The notes beneath the pieces are model-generated. The model worked only from the letters and a program-made list of their open reading frames with translations, had not been told where the DNA came from and did no database searches. The translations under genes were made by a program, and so were the position numbers. Of a DNA stretch of 64,000 nt, positions 1-8,038 are shown in pieces. The DNA is taken from contig CAZROO010000003.1 in assembly GCA_964601735.1 (NCBI GenBank), positions 1 to 64,000 on the forward strand, written 5' to 3'. Every line of letters begins with the position of its first letter. The stretch's first letter is position 1. The DNA comes from DATAJX01 sp964601735. Lineage in GTDB: Bacteria; Pseudomonadota; Alphaproteobacteria; UBA2136; UBA6156.

Positions 1-988
1 CGTAACTGTCGCGCTGGTTCTCCCATAGCTGCAACTCGGTCTGCCGGTTGGTTTCCAGTTCTTTTTCACGGGTGCGAATAGGCTTTAAGGCTTCGGTGTC
101 GCAACTGGTTTTACGCTCGCCAGAATCCGCCAGCGTGAGAAAAAAGTTGCTCACGGGTTTTCGCTGGCCATTGGGTAAAACCACATCGGCATGGCCTTGC
201 ACCGCCAGCGTGGCAACGGCCAACACCGATTGCGCACAAATGGCCATGGGCGCCTTTACCAAATCATGAATGGCCACCGCTGGGGTGGATAGGTACGACC
301 CCAAGGCATCCACCGGGTAAGGCTGGGCCTCGGCAGGAATAGCCACCAAGGGCAGGGGCTCATCAATCGCCAATCGCGCATTATCGCCAGCGGGTGGTGG
401 GGTTACGGCGGCAGCGTGGCAGGCATCCAGCAACGTGCCTTGCGCGGCGTCCAATTCATCCGGGGAGAGAATACCGTTTAAGAGTTCGTACCCATCCCAT
501 GTGGTGTGCAACCGCTGCAACCAATCCACCACGTCACCCTTGGGCGGCAAGTCTGGCAGGCGCACCACTTTCAGGTTGGGGTTGTTTATTAGCGCCGCCA
601 CCGCCTCGGCATACTTTTCGCCGGGGGTGTCGTTATCGGCCAACAGGTAAAGTGGCCCATTGAGGGGGGTGATGGGTGCCCAATCCGTGAGGTGAGGTGC
701 ATTGCTGCCGCCGAGGCTGCACACTGCGGCAAAGCCAAGCCCGTGGAGGGCTTTTGCGCACTTTTCGCCTTCGGTTATGAAGATGGGTTTATCGCTGGCG
801 CGTAATGCCCCCCAAAGGCCGTATAAAGGCCTGTTGGTAGGTGATGCGCCCTTGTTAAAGCCACCATACCCATCCGGGATAAAATGCGGCACGATAACCT
901 TGCCGTCTTGGCCGTCGAACCGGAGTACGTAGCCTGCGGCGCTGCCATCACCATGTTGATAATCCCAGCGGTGCGTGGGGGTGTTCAT
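1..988 (-). CDS. Toprim + DUF3987-like mobile-element replication protein (partial)
   Basis: The reading frame begins at an ATG (complement of 986-988) and runs off the left edge without a stop, giving about 329 residues. Residues near 70-125 form a Toprim-like segment: a TEGEKCAKAL motif supplies the acidic residue and LLADNDTPG the D-x-D-like strand. After a spacer, the last 110 residues have the look of the DUF3987/YfjI-type plasmid and phage replication proteins (AICAQSVLAVATLAVQGHAD, then NFFLTLADSGERKTSC, which resembles a Walker A strand-loop). The start overlaps the stop of the upstream CHC2 protein gene as ATGA, so the two are probably translationally coupled. The likely role is priming or helicase work in replication of an integrated element. 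Function is inferred from domain resemblance; the missing C-terminus prevents a firm family call. Confidence 0.72.
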   Translation of the reverse strand, partial: MNTPTHRWDYQHGDGSAAGYVLRFDGQDGKVIVPHFIPDGYGGFNKGASPTNRPLYGLWGALRASDKPIFITEGEKCAKALHGLGFAAVCSLGGSNAPHLTDWAPITPLNGPLYLLADNDTPGEKYAEAVAALINNPNLKVVRLPDLPPKGDVVDWLQRLHTTWDGYELLNGILSPDELDAAQGTLLDACHAAAVTPPPAGDNARLAIDEPLPLVAIPAEAQPYPVDALGSYLSTPAVAIHDLVKAPMAICAQSVLAVATLAVQGHADVVLPNGQRKPVSNFFLTLADSGERKTSCDTEALKPIRTREKELETNRQTELQLWENQRDSY

Positions 989-1341
989 TGCGCACCCCCC
1001 AACTCCACCAGCACCTCGCGCAAGCCCAAGCCTTTAAGTTTGCCGTGAAAGGCCAGCACGTCACCCGCCGAGGCCCCGCAGGCAAAGCACTTGAAGGCGC
1101 CGGTGGTGAGGTTGATGCTTACGCTACCGGGGTGAGTATCAACATGGAAAGGGCACAACCCTTGCCACAGGCACCAACCGCCATTGGTGAGTTTACCAAA
1201 GTGGCCTTGTAGCACACCGGGGTAATACCAGCGCGGCGGGTGAAGGGCCTTAACCTCACCAATCGTAAAGCTGGGGCGGCGATTATCTGCGGTAGCGCGA
1301 TAGCCACCGGCTTGGCCGTGACGGCCATTTATGCTATTCAT
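985..1341 (-). CDS. CHC2 zinc-finger (DNA primase N-terminal-like) protein
   Basis: This 118-residue protein carries the zinc-ribbon pattern of DnaG-type primases: CPFHVDTHPGS followed by FKCFACGASAGD, so C-x2-H and C-x2-C ligands lie near residues 60-95. In classical primases this zinc domain is in the same chain as the Toprim catalytic core; here it ends and the Toprim protein begins in an overlapping ATGA. The start chosen (complement of 1339-1341) has an AGGA sequence about 9 bases upstream; an in-frame start 60 bases earlier is possible. It probably recognises template DNA for the downstream Toprim protein in a plasmid-, phage- or satellite-type replication module. Confidence 0.75.
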   Translation of the reverse strand: MNSINGRHGQAGGYRATADNRRPSFTIGEVKALHPPRWYYPGVLQGHFGKLTNGGWCLWQGLCPFHVDTHPGSVSINLTTGAFKCFACGASAGDVLAFHGKLKGLGLREVLVELGGAQ

Positions 1342-1422
1342 TTGAAGTAGTCCTATTTGTTTTCGGATGAATTGGATGCGTAGCCCTGCCTCGCCGTGCA
1401 AAAGTGAGGGCAGGGTTTTCGC

Positions 1423-1615
1423 TTAGGCGGCATCGGCCACCTCGCCACGCTTGCGGCTCAGTAAAAAAGCCTCAATATCCCGAATGTCATATGCCACTTT
1501 GCGGCCTACTTTTATGAAGGGGATGTTATAGACATTCCGCACACGCCAAGTTGCCAGCGTGGTGCGTTTTACCCCTATTAGATTGCTCACCTCTTCGGGT
1601 GAGAGATAGCGTTTA
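1423..1615 (-). CDS. Excisionase/AlpA-like helix-turn-helix protein (5' end lost in gap)
   Basis: An open frame ending in TAA (complement of 1423-1425) encodes about 64 residues and enters the N run without reaching a start. The protein begins (K)RYLSPEEVSNLIGVKRTT and continues through IPFIKVGRKVAYDI to FLLSRKR, the layout of the MerR-like HTH_17 excisionase family: a helix-turn-helix followed by a two-strand wing and a basic tail. Such proteins direct excision or regulate early genes of integrative elements. It sits 81 bases upstream of the CHC2 protein on the same strand and completes the element signature. Only the N-terminal residues are missing. Confidence 0.7.
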
Positions 1616-1715
1616 NNNNNNNNNNNNNNNNNNNNNNNNNNNNNNNNNNNNNNNNNNNNNNNNNNNNNNNNNNNNNNNNNNNNNNNNNNNNNNNNNNNNN
1701 NNNNNNNNNNNNNNN
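1616..1715. other. Assembly gap (100 N)
   Basis: Exactly 100 N, the usual placeholder for a gap of unknown size. It truncates the excisionase-like gene and lies between mobile-element genes and ordinary chromosomal genes, so the real junction and any integrase or attachment site are hidden or lost here. A scaffolding error is also possible. Confidence 0.97.
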
Positions 1716-1984
1716 TAACATTACTCTCATTATCTATTCTTCTCTTGTAAGGTGTGTTGTTGGCTGATTTCTGGGGTCTTTTAATGGAGGTTGGTCATCA
1801 AGCTGCCAAACGGACGTAGTTTTGAGCATGGCTGGAATGCTTGATGGCGTGGGCAAAACGCAGAATTGAGGCGATGGTTTCTTTCGAAATTTCCGGGCTT
1901 ACGTCCACCAAATTTCTTCCTCTCCCTGTCCATAACTCGGTTGTCTGGTGTGAGGCGCGCCTTTGGTATGTCACATGCCGTGGC
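1716..1984. other. Stretch without a recognisable gene
   Basis: These 269 bases lie between the gap and the stop codon of the glycosyltransferase gene. A minus-strand frame is open through the region but is continuous with an out-of-frame shadow of the glycosyltransferase and resembles no family I know. No terminator, repeat or RNA was recognised. Confidence 0.4.
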
Positions 1985-3070
1985 TCAGGCCAGGAAAGGC
2001 CGCCGGATTTTCCTGGCGGCGATAAGGGCGGGGGCTTTGGCGGCGGGCCACTCCAGCGCGGCACGGTAAAGTTTGACGTAATCGTTGGCCATGCGGGTGG
2101 CGGAGAAGCGCTCCTCGAAGCGTTGGCGGATTTTGTGCCGGTCAAGGGCCAGCACTTCCGGCAAGGTGGCGACGGCTTCCTCCATGCTATGGACGATTCT
2201 GCCGGTGACGCCGTCTTCAATCACTTCCGGCACCGAGCCGTGGCCGAAAGCCAGCACGGGTGTACCGCAGGCCATAGACTCGATCATCACCAGGCCGAAA
2301 GCCTCGGGCCAGTCGATGGGAAAGAGCAGGGCAGCGGCATTGCCAAGGAAGTTGGGCTTGGCCCATTCGTTGATTTCACCGATGAACTCGACGCCTTCTG
2401 CCTTTAGTAGCGGCTTGATGGCGTCGTTGAAGTAGCGTTCATCCACCCGGTCGACCTTGGCGGCGATTTTGAGCGGCATGCCTACCGCCTGGGCGATTCC
2501 GATGGCCCGGTCGGGGCGTTTTTCCGGTGCGATACGGCCAAGGAAGGCGAGATAGCCGCCATTGGGCTGGCTTACCGGTGTTAGGAGGTTGGGCGGCATG
2601 CCGTGGGGCACTGTGGCGACGAAATTAGCCCTGGGCATGGGTGCGCGCTGTGCGTTGGAAATAGACACCAGCGGCATGTCATCGAAGCGACGATACAGGG
2701 CCATGTGATCGGGCAGATCGAGGCGGCCATGCAGTGTGGTGAGGGTTTTGCCGGCGATATCGCGGAACAGGGGGAAATGCAGGTATTCGATGTGGAAGTG
2801 CAGCACGTCGAACTCGGCGGCGCGCTCGTGGACCTTATCGAGCATCACCATATAATGCGGAATGGGGTCGCGGGCCTTCTCAAGGCGCAGGGCGCGCGGC
2901 GTGCAAGGGACAAGCTCGGCCATGGTGACGGAATCGGCGCTGGCGAACAGGGTGACCTCATGACCCTGCCGGACCAGTTCTTCGGTGAGATACGAAACCA
3001 CCCGTTCGGTACCGCCGTACAGGCGCGGTGGGACACTTTCAAACAACGGGGCAATTTGAGCGATTCTCAT
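1985..3070 (-). CDS. Family 4 glycosyltransferase
   Basis: A 361-residue GT-B fold glycosyltransferase. It opens MRIAQIAPLFESVPPRLYGG with the glycine-rich loop typical of GT4 enzymes; the C-terminal half has FLGRIAPEKRPDRAI (start of the nucleotide-sugar domain) and PIDWPEAFGLVMIESMACGT, the E-x7-E element that binds the sugar donor. It should transfer a sugar from a nucleotide donor to an unknown acceptor at the cytoplasmic face. The start was set at the ATG at complement 3068-3070 because AAGGAG lies 9 bases upstream; a longer frame from 3121 is less credible. It is a single gene facing away from the next gene, so context does not identify the glycan. Confidence 0.88.
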   Translation of the reverse strand: MRIAQIAPLFESVPPRLYGGTERVVSYLTEELVRQGHEVTLFASADSVTMAELVPCTPRALRLEKARDPIPHYMVMLDKVHERAAEFDVLHFHIEYLHFPLFRDIAGKTLTTLHGRLDLPDHMALYRRFDDMPLVSISNAQRAPMPRANFVATVPHGMPPNLLTPVSQPNGGYLAFLGRIAPEKRPDRAIGIAQAVGMPLKIAAKVDRVDERYFNDAIKPLLKAEGVEFIGEINEWAKPNFLGNAAALLFPIDWPEAFGLVMIESMACGTPVLAFGHGSVPEVIEDGVTGRIVHSMEEAVATLPEVLALDRHKIRQRFEERFSATRMANDYVKLYRAALEWPAAKAPALIAARKIRRPFLA

Positions 3071-3397
3071 CTCCTTGTACTCCTTGTTGTTCCGCACACC
3101 CGCAACAGGTAGCCGGAGCAAGAAGTATGAGCGGCGAAGCTCGGTTAAAAAAATAATTCATCGTATTGAAAGTTTCTGGAATCAGAAAGAATCCATCATA
3201 AAAGGCCGAATCAAATAAAAAAAGAGGTTTTGCGCTGTGGCCGGTGGGCCTTATTGCGATCAAGCTATTGTAATCCGCTTGGATTTACACGCCTAATACA
3301 TTTCTCCATAAGAAGGCGTCATCATATTGACTTTTCCTTGGTCCGGGGCTACCACGGCGCCCGCTTATAACCAATCAAGTAGCCAAATGGTCCAAAC

Positions 3398-3781
3398 ATG
3401 AATAGGTCTCTTAACCTCAATAGCCCTGCCCAGGCCGCCCTGCAAAGCTGGTTCGATGCCGTCGCCAAGCGCGACCTTGAAGCTATCATTCCCCACTATG
3501 CGGCCGATGCCGTTCTCCTTCCCACCATGCTGCCCGGCGTCTACCAAGGGCACAATCGCATCCGTGAATATTTCACCTCCTTCCTGGCCAAGGACCCCAC
3601 TGGCGAAATTACTGAGATGGAAGCCCTCCCGCAGGGCGACAATGCCGTTAACTTTGCCGGTCTCTACACCTTCCATCTCGATACCGGCCCGGTCAAAGCC
3701 CGCTTCACCTTCACCTACCAGAAGGGTGAGGATGGCCGCTGGCTCATCGTCCATCATCATTCTTCCGCCGAGCCCAAGTAA
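3398..3781 (+). CDS. SnoaL/DUF4440-like NTF2-fold protein
   Basis: A 127-residue single-domain protein with the pattern of the NTF2-like superfamily: an N-terminal helix (ALQSWFDAVAKRDLEAI), then PHYAADAVLLPTM and GVYQGHNRIREYFTSFL, ending in a strand rich in basic and aromatic residues (ARFTFTYQKGEDGRWLIVHHHSS). These steroid-isomerase-like cups bind small hydrophobic molecules, or act as association domains; the family does not fix a reaction. No signal peptide is visible. The gene is monocistronic, with a strong terminator immediately downstream. Confidence 0.75.
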   Translation: MNRSLNLNSPAQAALQSWFDAVAKRDLEAIIPHYAADAVLLPTMLPGVYQGHNRIREYFTSFLAKDPTGEITEMEALPQGDNAVNFAGLYTFHLDTGPVKARFTFTYQKGEDGRWLIVHHHSSAEPK

Positions 3782-3785
3782 TCGG

Positions 3786-3812
3786 GGCCCCGACAATCGG
3801 GGCCTGATTTTA
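3786..3812 (+). terminator. Rho-independent terminator
   Basis: An 8-bp perfect stem (GGCCCCGA / TCGGGGCC) with a 3-base loop is followed by TGATTTTATT just after the stop of the SnoaL-like gene. Confidence 0.75.
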
Positions 3813-3909
3813 TTACGTTGACAAAGAAGTTAGCCGGCAGGTTTATAAATATGCCGCCTGCACTGGCGGTGGGCTTCAAATTTCGACTTGATACAGTTAG
3901 TATACGCGC

Positions 3910-4035
3910 ATGAAGATTTTGTTGGCATTGGTGGTGATGGGCAGCCTGCTGGCGGCCTGCGCCCCGCCGCCCCAGGAGCAACTGCCCAGCCTGCCGCCGG
4001 TACCTATGCCCGGCACGTCGCAGCAGGATATCTGA
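3910..4035 (+). CDS. Small lipoprotein
   Basis: A 41-residue product with a short basic-start hydrophobic signal and a classical lipobox (LLAAC at about residues 13-17). The mature part is only about 25 residues, proline-rich with a pattern of PP pairs, too short to form a domain. It ends three bases before the DUF805 gene start and is probably co-transcribed with it and cmk. Function unknown. Confidence 0.6.
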   Translation: MKILLALVVMGSLLAACAPPPQEQLPSLPPVPMPGTSQQDI

Positions 4036-4038
4036 TTC

Positions 4039-4662
4039 ATGGATGAGTTGCTGAACTGGTACCTGGCGCCGTGGCGCAAAATCGGTCGTGGGCCGTTCAA
4101 TGCCATTTTGCTGGCGGTGTCGATTCCCGGGTTTCTGTTTTCGGTAATGGGCTGGGGCAGCGGCGTGGGTGGCTTGGCCGGAATGTTCGGGAGCCTCATG
4201 GACATGGGTCAGCAGTTCCAGCACGCTGACGGCAGTTTGACATCGAGCATGAACACCCTGCTGGGCATGACGAGCCCCGCACCGGCGGTGCCCGCGGCCA
4301 GCAGTGTGAACTGGGGTGGTATCGGCAACTGGGTGAATAACCTGCTCTTCCTGGCATGCATCCCGATTGCGCGGATGCGCCTGCGTGACCTGGGCTACGC
4401 CAATAGCGGCGTGGGCCAGTGGGTGTGGCTGGTTCTGCTGTTTGCCGGGACGGTGGTGGATATCCTTTACAGCGTGGGCGTGCCGGGGTTGGGTGGCCTG
4501 GATACCTGGACGTCGGTCATCGCCTTTGTGGTGTTGGCGGTGTTGTGCGCCAAGAGCGCGCCGCCCAAGGAACGGACCGAGGAGCATTTCATTTACACGC
4601 CGCCGCCGGGGGATGACCCGCATGGTCCGGCCAAGGGCACCGGGGAGCCCAAACAATGGTAG
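4039..4662 (+). CDS. DUF805-like inner-membrane protein
   Basis: A 207-residue membrane protein with hydrophobic segments near residues 20-42, 95-112, 128-150 and 160-178. The stretch RMRLRDLGYANSGVGQWVW matches the conserved 'R-L-x-D-x-G' segment before a membrane helix in DUF805 (YhaH-like) proteins; the tail is hydrophilic and proline-rich. The stop overlaps the cmk start by 7 bases, implying translational coupling. The biological role of DUF805 proteins is not established. The insert between the first and second helix is longer than usual, so family assignment is moderate. Confidence 0.62.
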   Translation: MDELLNWYLAPWRKIGRGPFNAILLAVSIPGFLFSVMGWGSGVGGLAGMFGSLMDMGQQFQHADGSLTSSMNTLLGMTSPAPAVPAASSVNWGGIGNWVNNLLFLACIPIARMRLRDLGYANSGVGQWVWLVLLFAGTVVDILYSVGVPGLGGLDTWTSVIAFVVLAVLCAKSAPPKERTEEHFIYTPPPGDDPHGPAKGTGEPKQW

Positions 4663-5378
4663 CTCCTTTGGGCGATGCCCAGCATCCATTGAAAGGTGAA
4701 GTGATCACCGTGGACGGCCCCACCGCCAGCGGCAAGGGCACGCTGGCCAAGCGGCTGGCCAAGCGTTTCAAGCTCAAATTTCTGGATACTGGGGGTTTAT
4801 ACCGGGCGGTGGCGTGGCTGGTGATTCATGAAGGTGGCGAACCGACGGATGCCGGAAAAGCCGTTGCGGCGGCCAAACGGTTGGCCGGGAAAGGCGTGTT
4901 CGACTTTCGCCATAAAGGCAACAACGTGTTCGGTGCGTGGATTGACGGGCGTGAGGTGACCGACGAGATTCGCACGCCGCAGGTGGGCGTGGGCGCCAGT
5001 GTGGTGGCGGCAATACCTGAGGTGCGGGCGGCATTGCTGGATGTGCAAAAGGGCTTTGTGGCGCAGTGGCAGAACGTGTACGGCGTGGTGCTGGACGGGC
5101 GCGATACGGGTGGGCGCATCGCCCCGCATGCCAGGCTAAAACTGTTTTTGCTGGCCGACCCCAAGATGCGGGCGCAGCGCCGGTTTGATGAATATACCGC
5201 TGCCGGTAAAAACGTGACCTTCGACAGCGTGCTGGCCGACATGATGGCGCGGGACGAGCGGGACAAGCCCAATACCATCCGCACGCCGGACGCACATGAT
5301 ATTGATGCTACCGCGCTGGATATCGTGGGTGTCGAGGCTGAGGCGCTGAAGCTGATTGAAGCGACGTTTAAGTCTTAA
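4656..5378 (+). CDS. cmk: Cytidylate kinase
   Basis: A 240-residue P-loop kinase that phosphorylates CMP/dCMP with ATP in the cytoplasm. Visible signatures are the P-loop GPTASGKGTLAK near residues 22-33, LDTGGLYRAVA (nucleoside-monophosphate binding), LDGRDTGGRIAP, and the lid region AQRRFDEYTAAGK. The start overlaps the DUF805 gene. In many alphaproteobacteria cmk directly precedes rpsA, as here, apart from an intervening lipoprotein gene. Product length fits the family (about 210-230), with a short N-terminal extension. Confidence 0.95.
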   Translation: MVAPLGDAQHPLKGEVITVDGPTASGKGTLAKRLAKRFKLKFLDTGGLYRAVAWLVIHEGGEPTDAGKAVAAAKRLAGKGVFDFRHKGNNVFGAWIDGREVTDEIRTPQVGVGASVVAAIPEVRAALLDVQKGFVAQWQNVYGVVLDGRDTGGRIAPHARLKLFLLADPKMRAQRRFDEYTAAGKNVTFDSVLADMMARDERDKPNTIRTPDAHDIDATALDIVGVEAEALKLIEATFKS

Positions 5379-5441
5379 TTTCGTTTGATTTTTTACGCTT
5401 TTGTGTCGTATACAACCTCTGTTTAACAGGGGGATTGGAGT

Positions 5442-5900
5442 ATGGCTGCCGAACATATGGACTGCCAGTGGAGCCGCATGGCCGGGGAGATTCTGGCCGT
5501 AATGGCTGCTTTTTTGCTGTTGGTCGCATGCAGCGATTATTCGCCGGTGCGCAGCGAATTAACCGTCGGGTCTAGCCATAATTACGTTGCCGCAGCGCCG
5601 GGGAGTGGCCTGCCGTCGCGGGTGGAAGGCCCGCTATTACAGGCTTGCGTTGACCGGGCCAGCGCCCAGCAGAAGAAGGAACTGGGCAGCGATTTTAGCT
5701 ACCTGCGCTTCGATTCGGACTATTTGCAGGTGCAAAAGGTAGGTCGTACCATCGGCAAGCAGTACATCGCCGCCCGTTTGGACGGCCAGGGCGCCTGGTG
5801 GGGTACCAACGACGACGGCGCAGGCGAGTACCATGAGGTGACGTTCAGCTGTCTGCTGAACAAGCGCGGCGCGGTTTATACGCTGGTGCAGGCGGAGTGA
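5442..5900 (+). CDS. Putative lipoprotein of unknown function
   Basis: Up to 152 residues. A hydrophobic stretch ending in LLLVAC gives a plausible lipobox, so the mature protein would begin at that cysteine and be tethered to a membrane from the periplasmic side. The mature part has two further cysteines (LLQACVDRA and TFSCLLN) that could form a disulphide. The ATG at 5442 has GGGGGA upstream, but the ATG at 5478 gives a more normal lipoprotein signal and has GGAG 5 bases before it. No family was recognised. It lies between cmk and rpsA and is followed by a terminator. Confidence 0.6.
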   Translation: MAAEHMDCQWSRMAGEILAVMAAFLLLVACSDYSPVRSELTVGSSHNYVAAAPGSGLPSRVEGPLLQACVDRASAQQKKELGSDFSYLRFDSDYLQVQKVGRTIGKQYIAARLDGQGAWWGTNDDGAGEYHEVTFSCLLNKRGAVYTLVQAE

Positions 5901-5958
5901 TGCCGGTGCCCCGGCGAAGGCCGGAGCCCCGTTAAATCAGGATATCATCCTAAACAAG

Positions 5959-5993
5959 GCCCCGTTCTTCAACGGGGCGCCGAGGCTCTTTTT
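5959..5993 (+). terminator. Likely terminator
   Basis: GCCCCGTT / AACGGGGC stem with a CTTC loop, followed after about 9 bases by CTTTTT. The offset U-tract makes this a moderate call. The remaining bases up to rpsA (about 170) hold no gene and presumably contain the rpsA promoter. Confidence 0.5.
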
Positions 5994-6163
5994 ACTTGCG
6001 GACAGCCATTTGTTAGGCTAAAAGGCCGCGTTCTTGCTCGCAAAAGCCCCTCCCGCGCCTTTCAGGCTTCGGCGGGCAGGCTGAGCGACAGACGGCATTT
6101 CCCTAAAAGCCGGTAGGAAAATGACGCTAGAGAAACCCCGGCACCTGAAAGTTAAGTATCCCT

Positions 6164-8032
6164 ATGGCTCACAAGCCCTCTCAATTTGACGAAAACGCCC
6201 CGCAATTCACCGTTGCGCCCGAACTGCTGAACGCAGCCGCCGACGTGGACTTCGCCAAGCGTCTGGAAGACACCTTTACCGATGCGCACCCGGTCGTGGG
6301 CAGCGTGGTCAAGGGTGTGGTGGTGAACGTGGACAGCGAAAACGTCACCATCGACATCGGCCTCAAGAGCGAAGGCCGCATTCCGCTGAAGGAATTTGAA
6401 GATTTTGAAACCGGTGCCGTGACCGTGAAGGTTGGCGACCTGGTGGAAGTGTTCGTCGAAAACCTCGACGACCGTCATGCCCAGGCGCGCCTGAGCCGCG
6501 AAAAGGCCCGCCGCGAAGAAGTGCTGACCCAACTGGAAGACACCCAAAAGGCCGGCCAAACGGTCAAGGGCGTGATTTTCGGCAAGGTCAAGGGCGGTTT
6601 CATGGTAGACGTGCAAGGCGTGCTCGGGTTCCTGCCCGGCAGCCAACTCGACGCCAAGCCGATCACCGATGTGAACCCGTTCATGTACATTCCGCTGGAA
6701 TTCCAGGTGGTGAAGCTTGACCGCAAGCGCAACAATCTGATCGTTTCCCGCCGCGCGCTGACCGAAGGCGGCGAAGGCGTCGCGGGCCGCGAAGAACTGC
6801 TGGCCGGCATGAAGGAAGGCAGCGTGGTCAAGGGCACCGTCAAGAACATCACCGACTACGGTGCGTTCCTTGACCTTGGCGGCCTCGACGGTCTTCTCCA
6901 CATCACCGACATCGCCTGGCACCGCATCAATCATCCCGGCGACGTGCTGAAGGTGGGCCAGACCATCGACGTGATGGTGGTACGCTTTGACGAAAAAACC
7001 CAACGCGTGAGCCTGGGCCTGAAGCAACTGCGCGATGACCCGTGGCTGTCGGTCGACCAGCAATTCCCGATTAGCGGCAAGGTGGAAGGCAAGGTGACCA
7101 ACCTGACCGACTACGGCGCGTTCGTTGAACTCGCTCCCGGCGTTGAAGGCCTCATCCACGTGTCTGAAATGAGCTGGACCCGCAAGAATATCCACCCGAG
7201 CAAGGTGGTGCAACCCGGCCAGACCGTGACCGTTCAGGTTCTCGAAATCGACCGCGACAAGCGCCGCATCAGCCTTGGCCTCAAGCAGTGCCAGGACAAC
7301 CCGTGGGAAGCCTTTGCCAAGAGCATCCACGTGGGCGACAAGGTTTCCGGCACCGTGCGCAGCACCACCGACTTTGGGGTGTTTGTGGCGCTGACCGACG
7401 AAATCGACGGTCTGGTACACGTCAGCGACCTGAGCTGGGAGCAATCCGGCGAAGAAGCGCTGCGTGGCTACAAAAAGGGCGACAAGGTGGAAGCCGTGGT
7501 GCTGGCCATCGATACCGCCAAGGAACGCGTGGCCCTGGGCATCAAGCAACTCTCCGGCGACCCGCTGGCGGGCGTGGCCGACAGCTACAAGAAGGGCGAT
7601 GTGGTTGACGTGAAGGTGACCGAAGTCGACAACGACAGCATTACCGTCACCCTCGACGGCATGGAAGCGGTGATTAAGAGCCGCGACCTGGGTGCGAGCC
7701 GCGACGACCAGGACCCCAGCCGCTTCAAGGAAGGTGATACGGTGAAGGCCAAGGTGACCATGCTGTCGAAGAAAGACCGCAAGCTGTCTCTCAGCATCCG
7801 CGCCCTGGAACAGGACGAAGAACGCGCTACGGTGAAAAGCTACGCCAACCAGAGCGACGGCGGCAACGACGCCATGGCCGAAGCGCTGAAGAAGGCGACC
7901 GCCAAGGCGGCGGCCAAGCCGAAGGCCGAAAAGGCCCCGGCCAAGAAAGCCGCCAAGGCCGAAGCCGCCGAAGGGGAAGAAGCCCCCAAGGCGAAGAAGG
8001 CTCCTGCCAAAAAGGCCAAGAAAGCCGAGTAA
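6164..8032 (+). CDS. rpsA: 30S ribosomal protein S1
   Basis: A 622-residue protein with six S1/OB repeats, recognisable from recurring cores such as ITDYGAFLDLGGLDGLLHIT, LTDYGAFVELAPGVEGLIHV and STTDFGVFVALTDEIDGLVH, each roughly 70 residues apart between about residues 40 and 550. It binds mRNA on the small subunit and promotes initiation. Family members in alphaproteobacteria are usually about 560-570 residues; this one adds a tail of some 60 residues made almost only of Lys, Ala, Glu and Pro. The sppA start follows the stop by 6 bases. Confidence 0.97.
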   Translation: MAHKPSQFDENAPQFTVAPELLNAAADVDFAKRLEDTFTDAHPVVGSVVKGVVVNVDSENVTIDIGLKSEGRIPLKEFEDFETGAVTVKVGDLVEVFVENLDDRHAQARLSREKARREEVLTQLEDTQKAGQTVKGVIFGKVKGGFMVDVQGVLGFLPGSQLDAKPITDVNPFMYIPLEFQVVKLDRKRNNLIVSRRALTEGGEGVAGREELLAGMKEGSVVKGTVKNITDYGAFLDLGGLDGLLHITDIAWHRINHPGDVLKVGQTIDVMVVRFDEKTQRVSLGLKQLRDDPWLSVDQQFPISGKVEGKVTNLTDYGAFVELAPGVEGLIHVSEMSWTRKNIHPSKVVQPGQTVTVQVLEIDRDKRRISLGLKQCQDNPWEAFAKSIHVGDKVSGTVRSTTDFGVFVALTDEIDGLVHVSDLSWEQSGEEALRGYKKGDKVEAVVLAIDTAKERVALGIKQLSGDPLAGVADSYKKGDVVDVKVTEVDNDSITVTLDGMEAVIKSRDLGASRDDQDPSRFKEGDTVKAKVTMLSKKDRKLSLSIRALEQDEERATVKSYANQSDGGNDAMAEALKKATAKAAAKPKAEKAPAKKAAKAEAAEGEEAPKAKKAPAKKAKKAE

Positions 8033-8038
8033 CCAAAT

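Noticed and set aside
1798..2220. Possible transposase or gene remnant after the first gap
   Set aside because: The frame is mostly an out-of-frame shadow of the glycosyltransferase and its unique end matches nothing I recognise.
3330..3372. TTGACT ... TATAAC as a promoter for the SnoaL-like gene
   Set aside because: The boxes are about 29 bases apart, far outside the workable spacing.
3757..4689. 310-residue open frame opposite the lipoprotein and DUF805 genes
   Set aside because: The plus-strand genes have lipobox, membrane segments and coupled starts; the reverse frame has none.
6152..7549. 465-residue open frame opposite rpsA
   Set aside because: It lies entirely antisense to the S1 repeats; its His/Val/Ala-rich composition is what the S1 codons give in reverse, and it has no family features.
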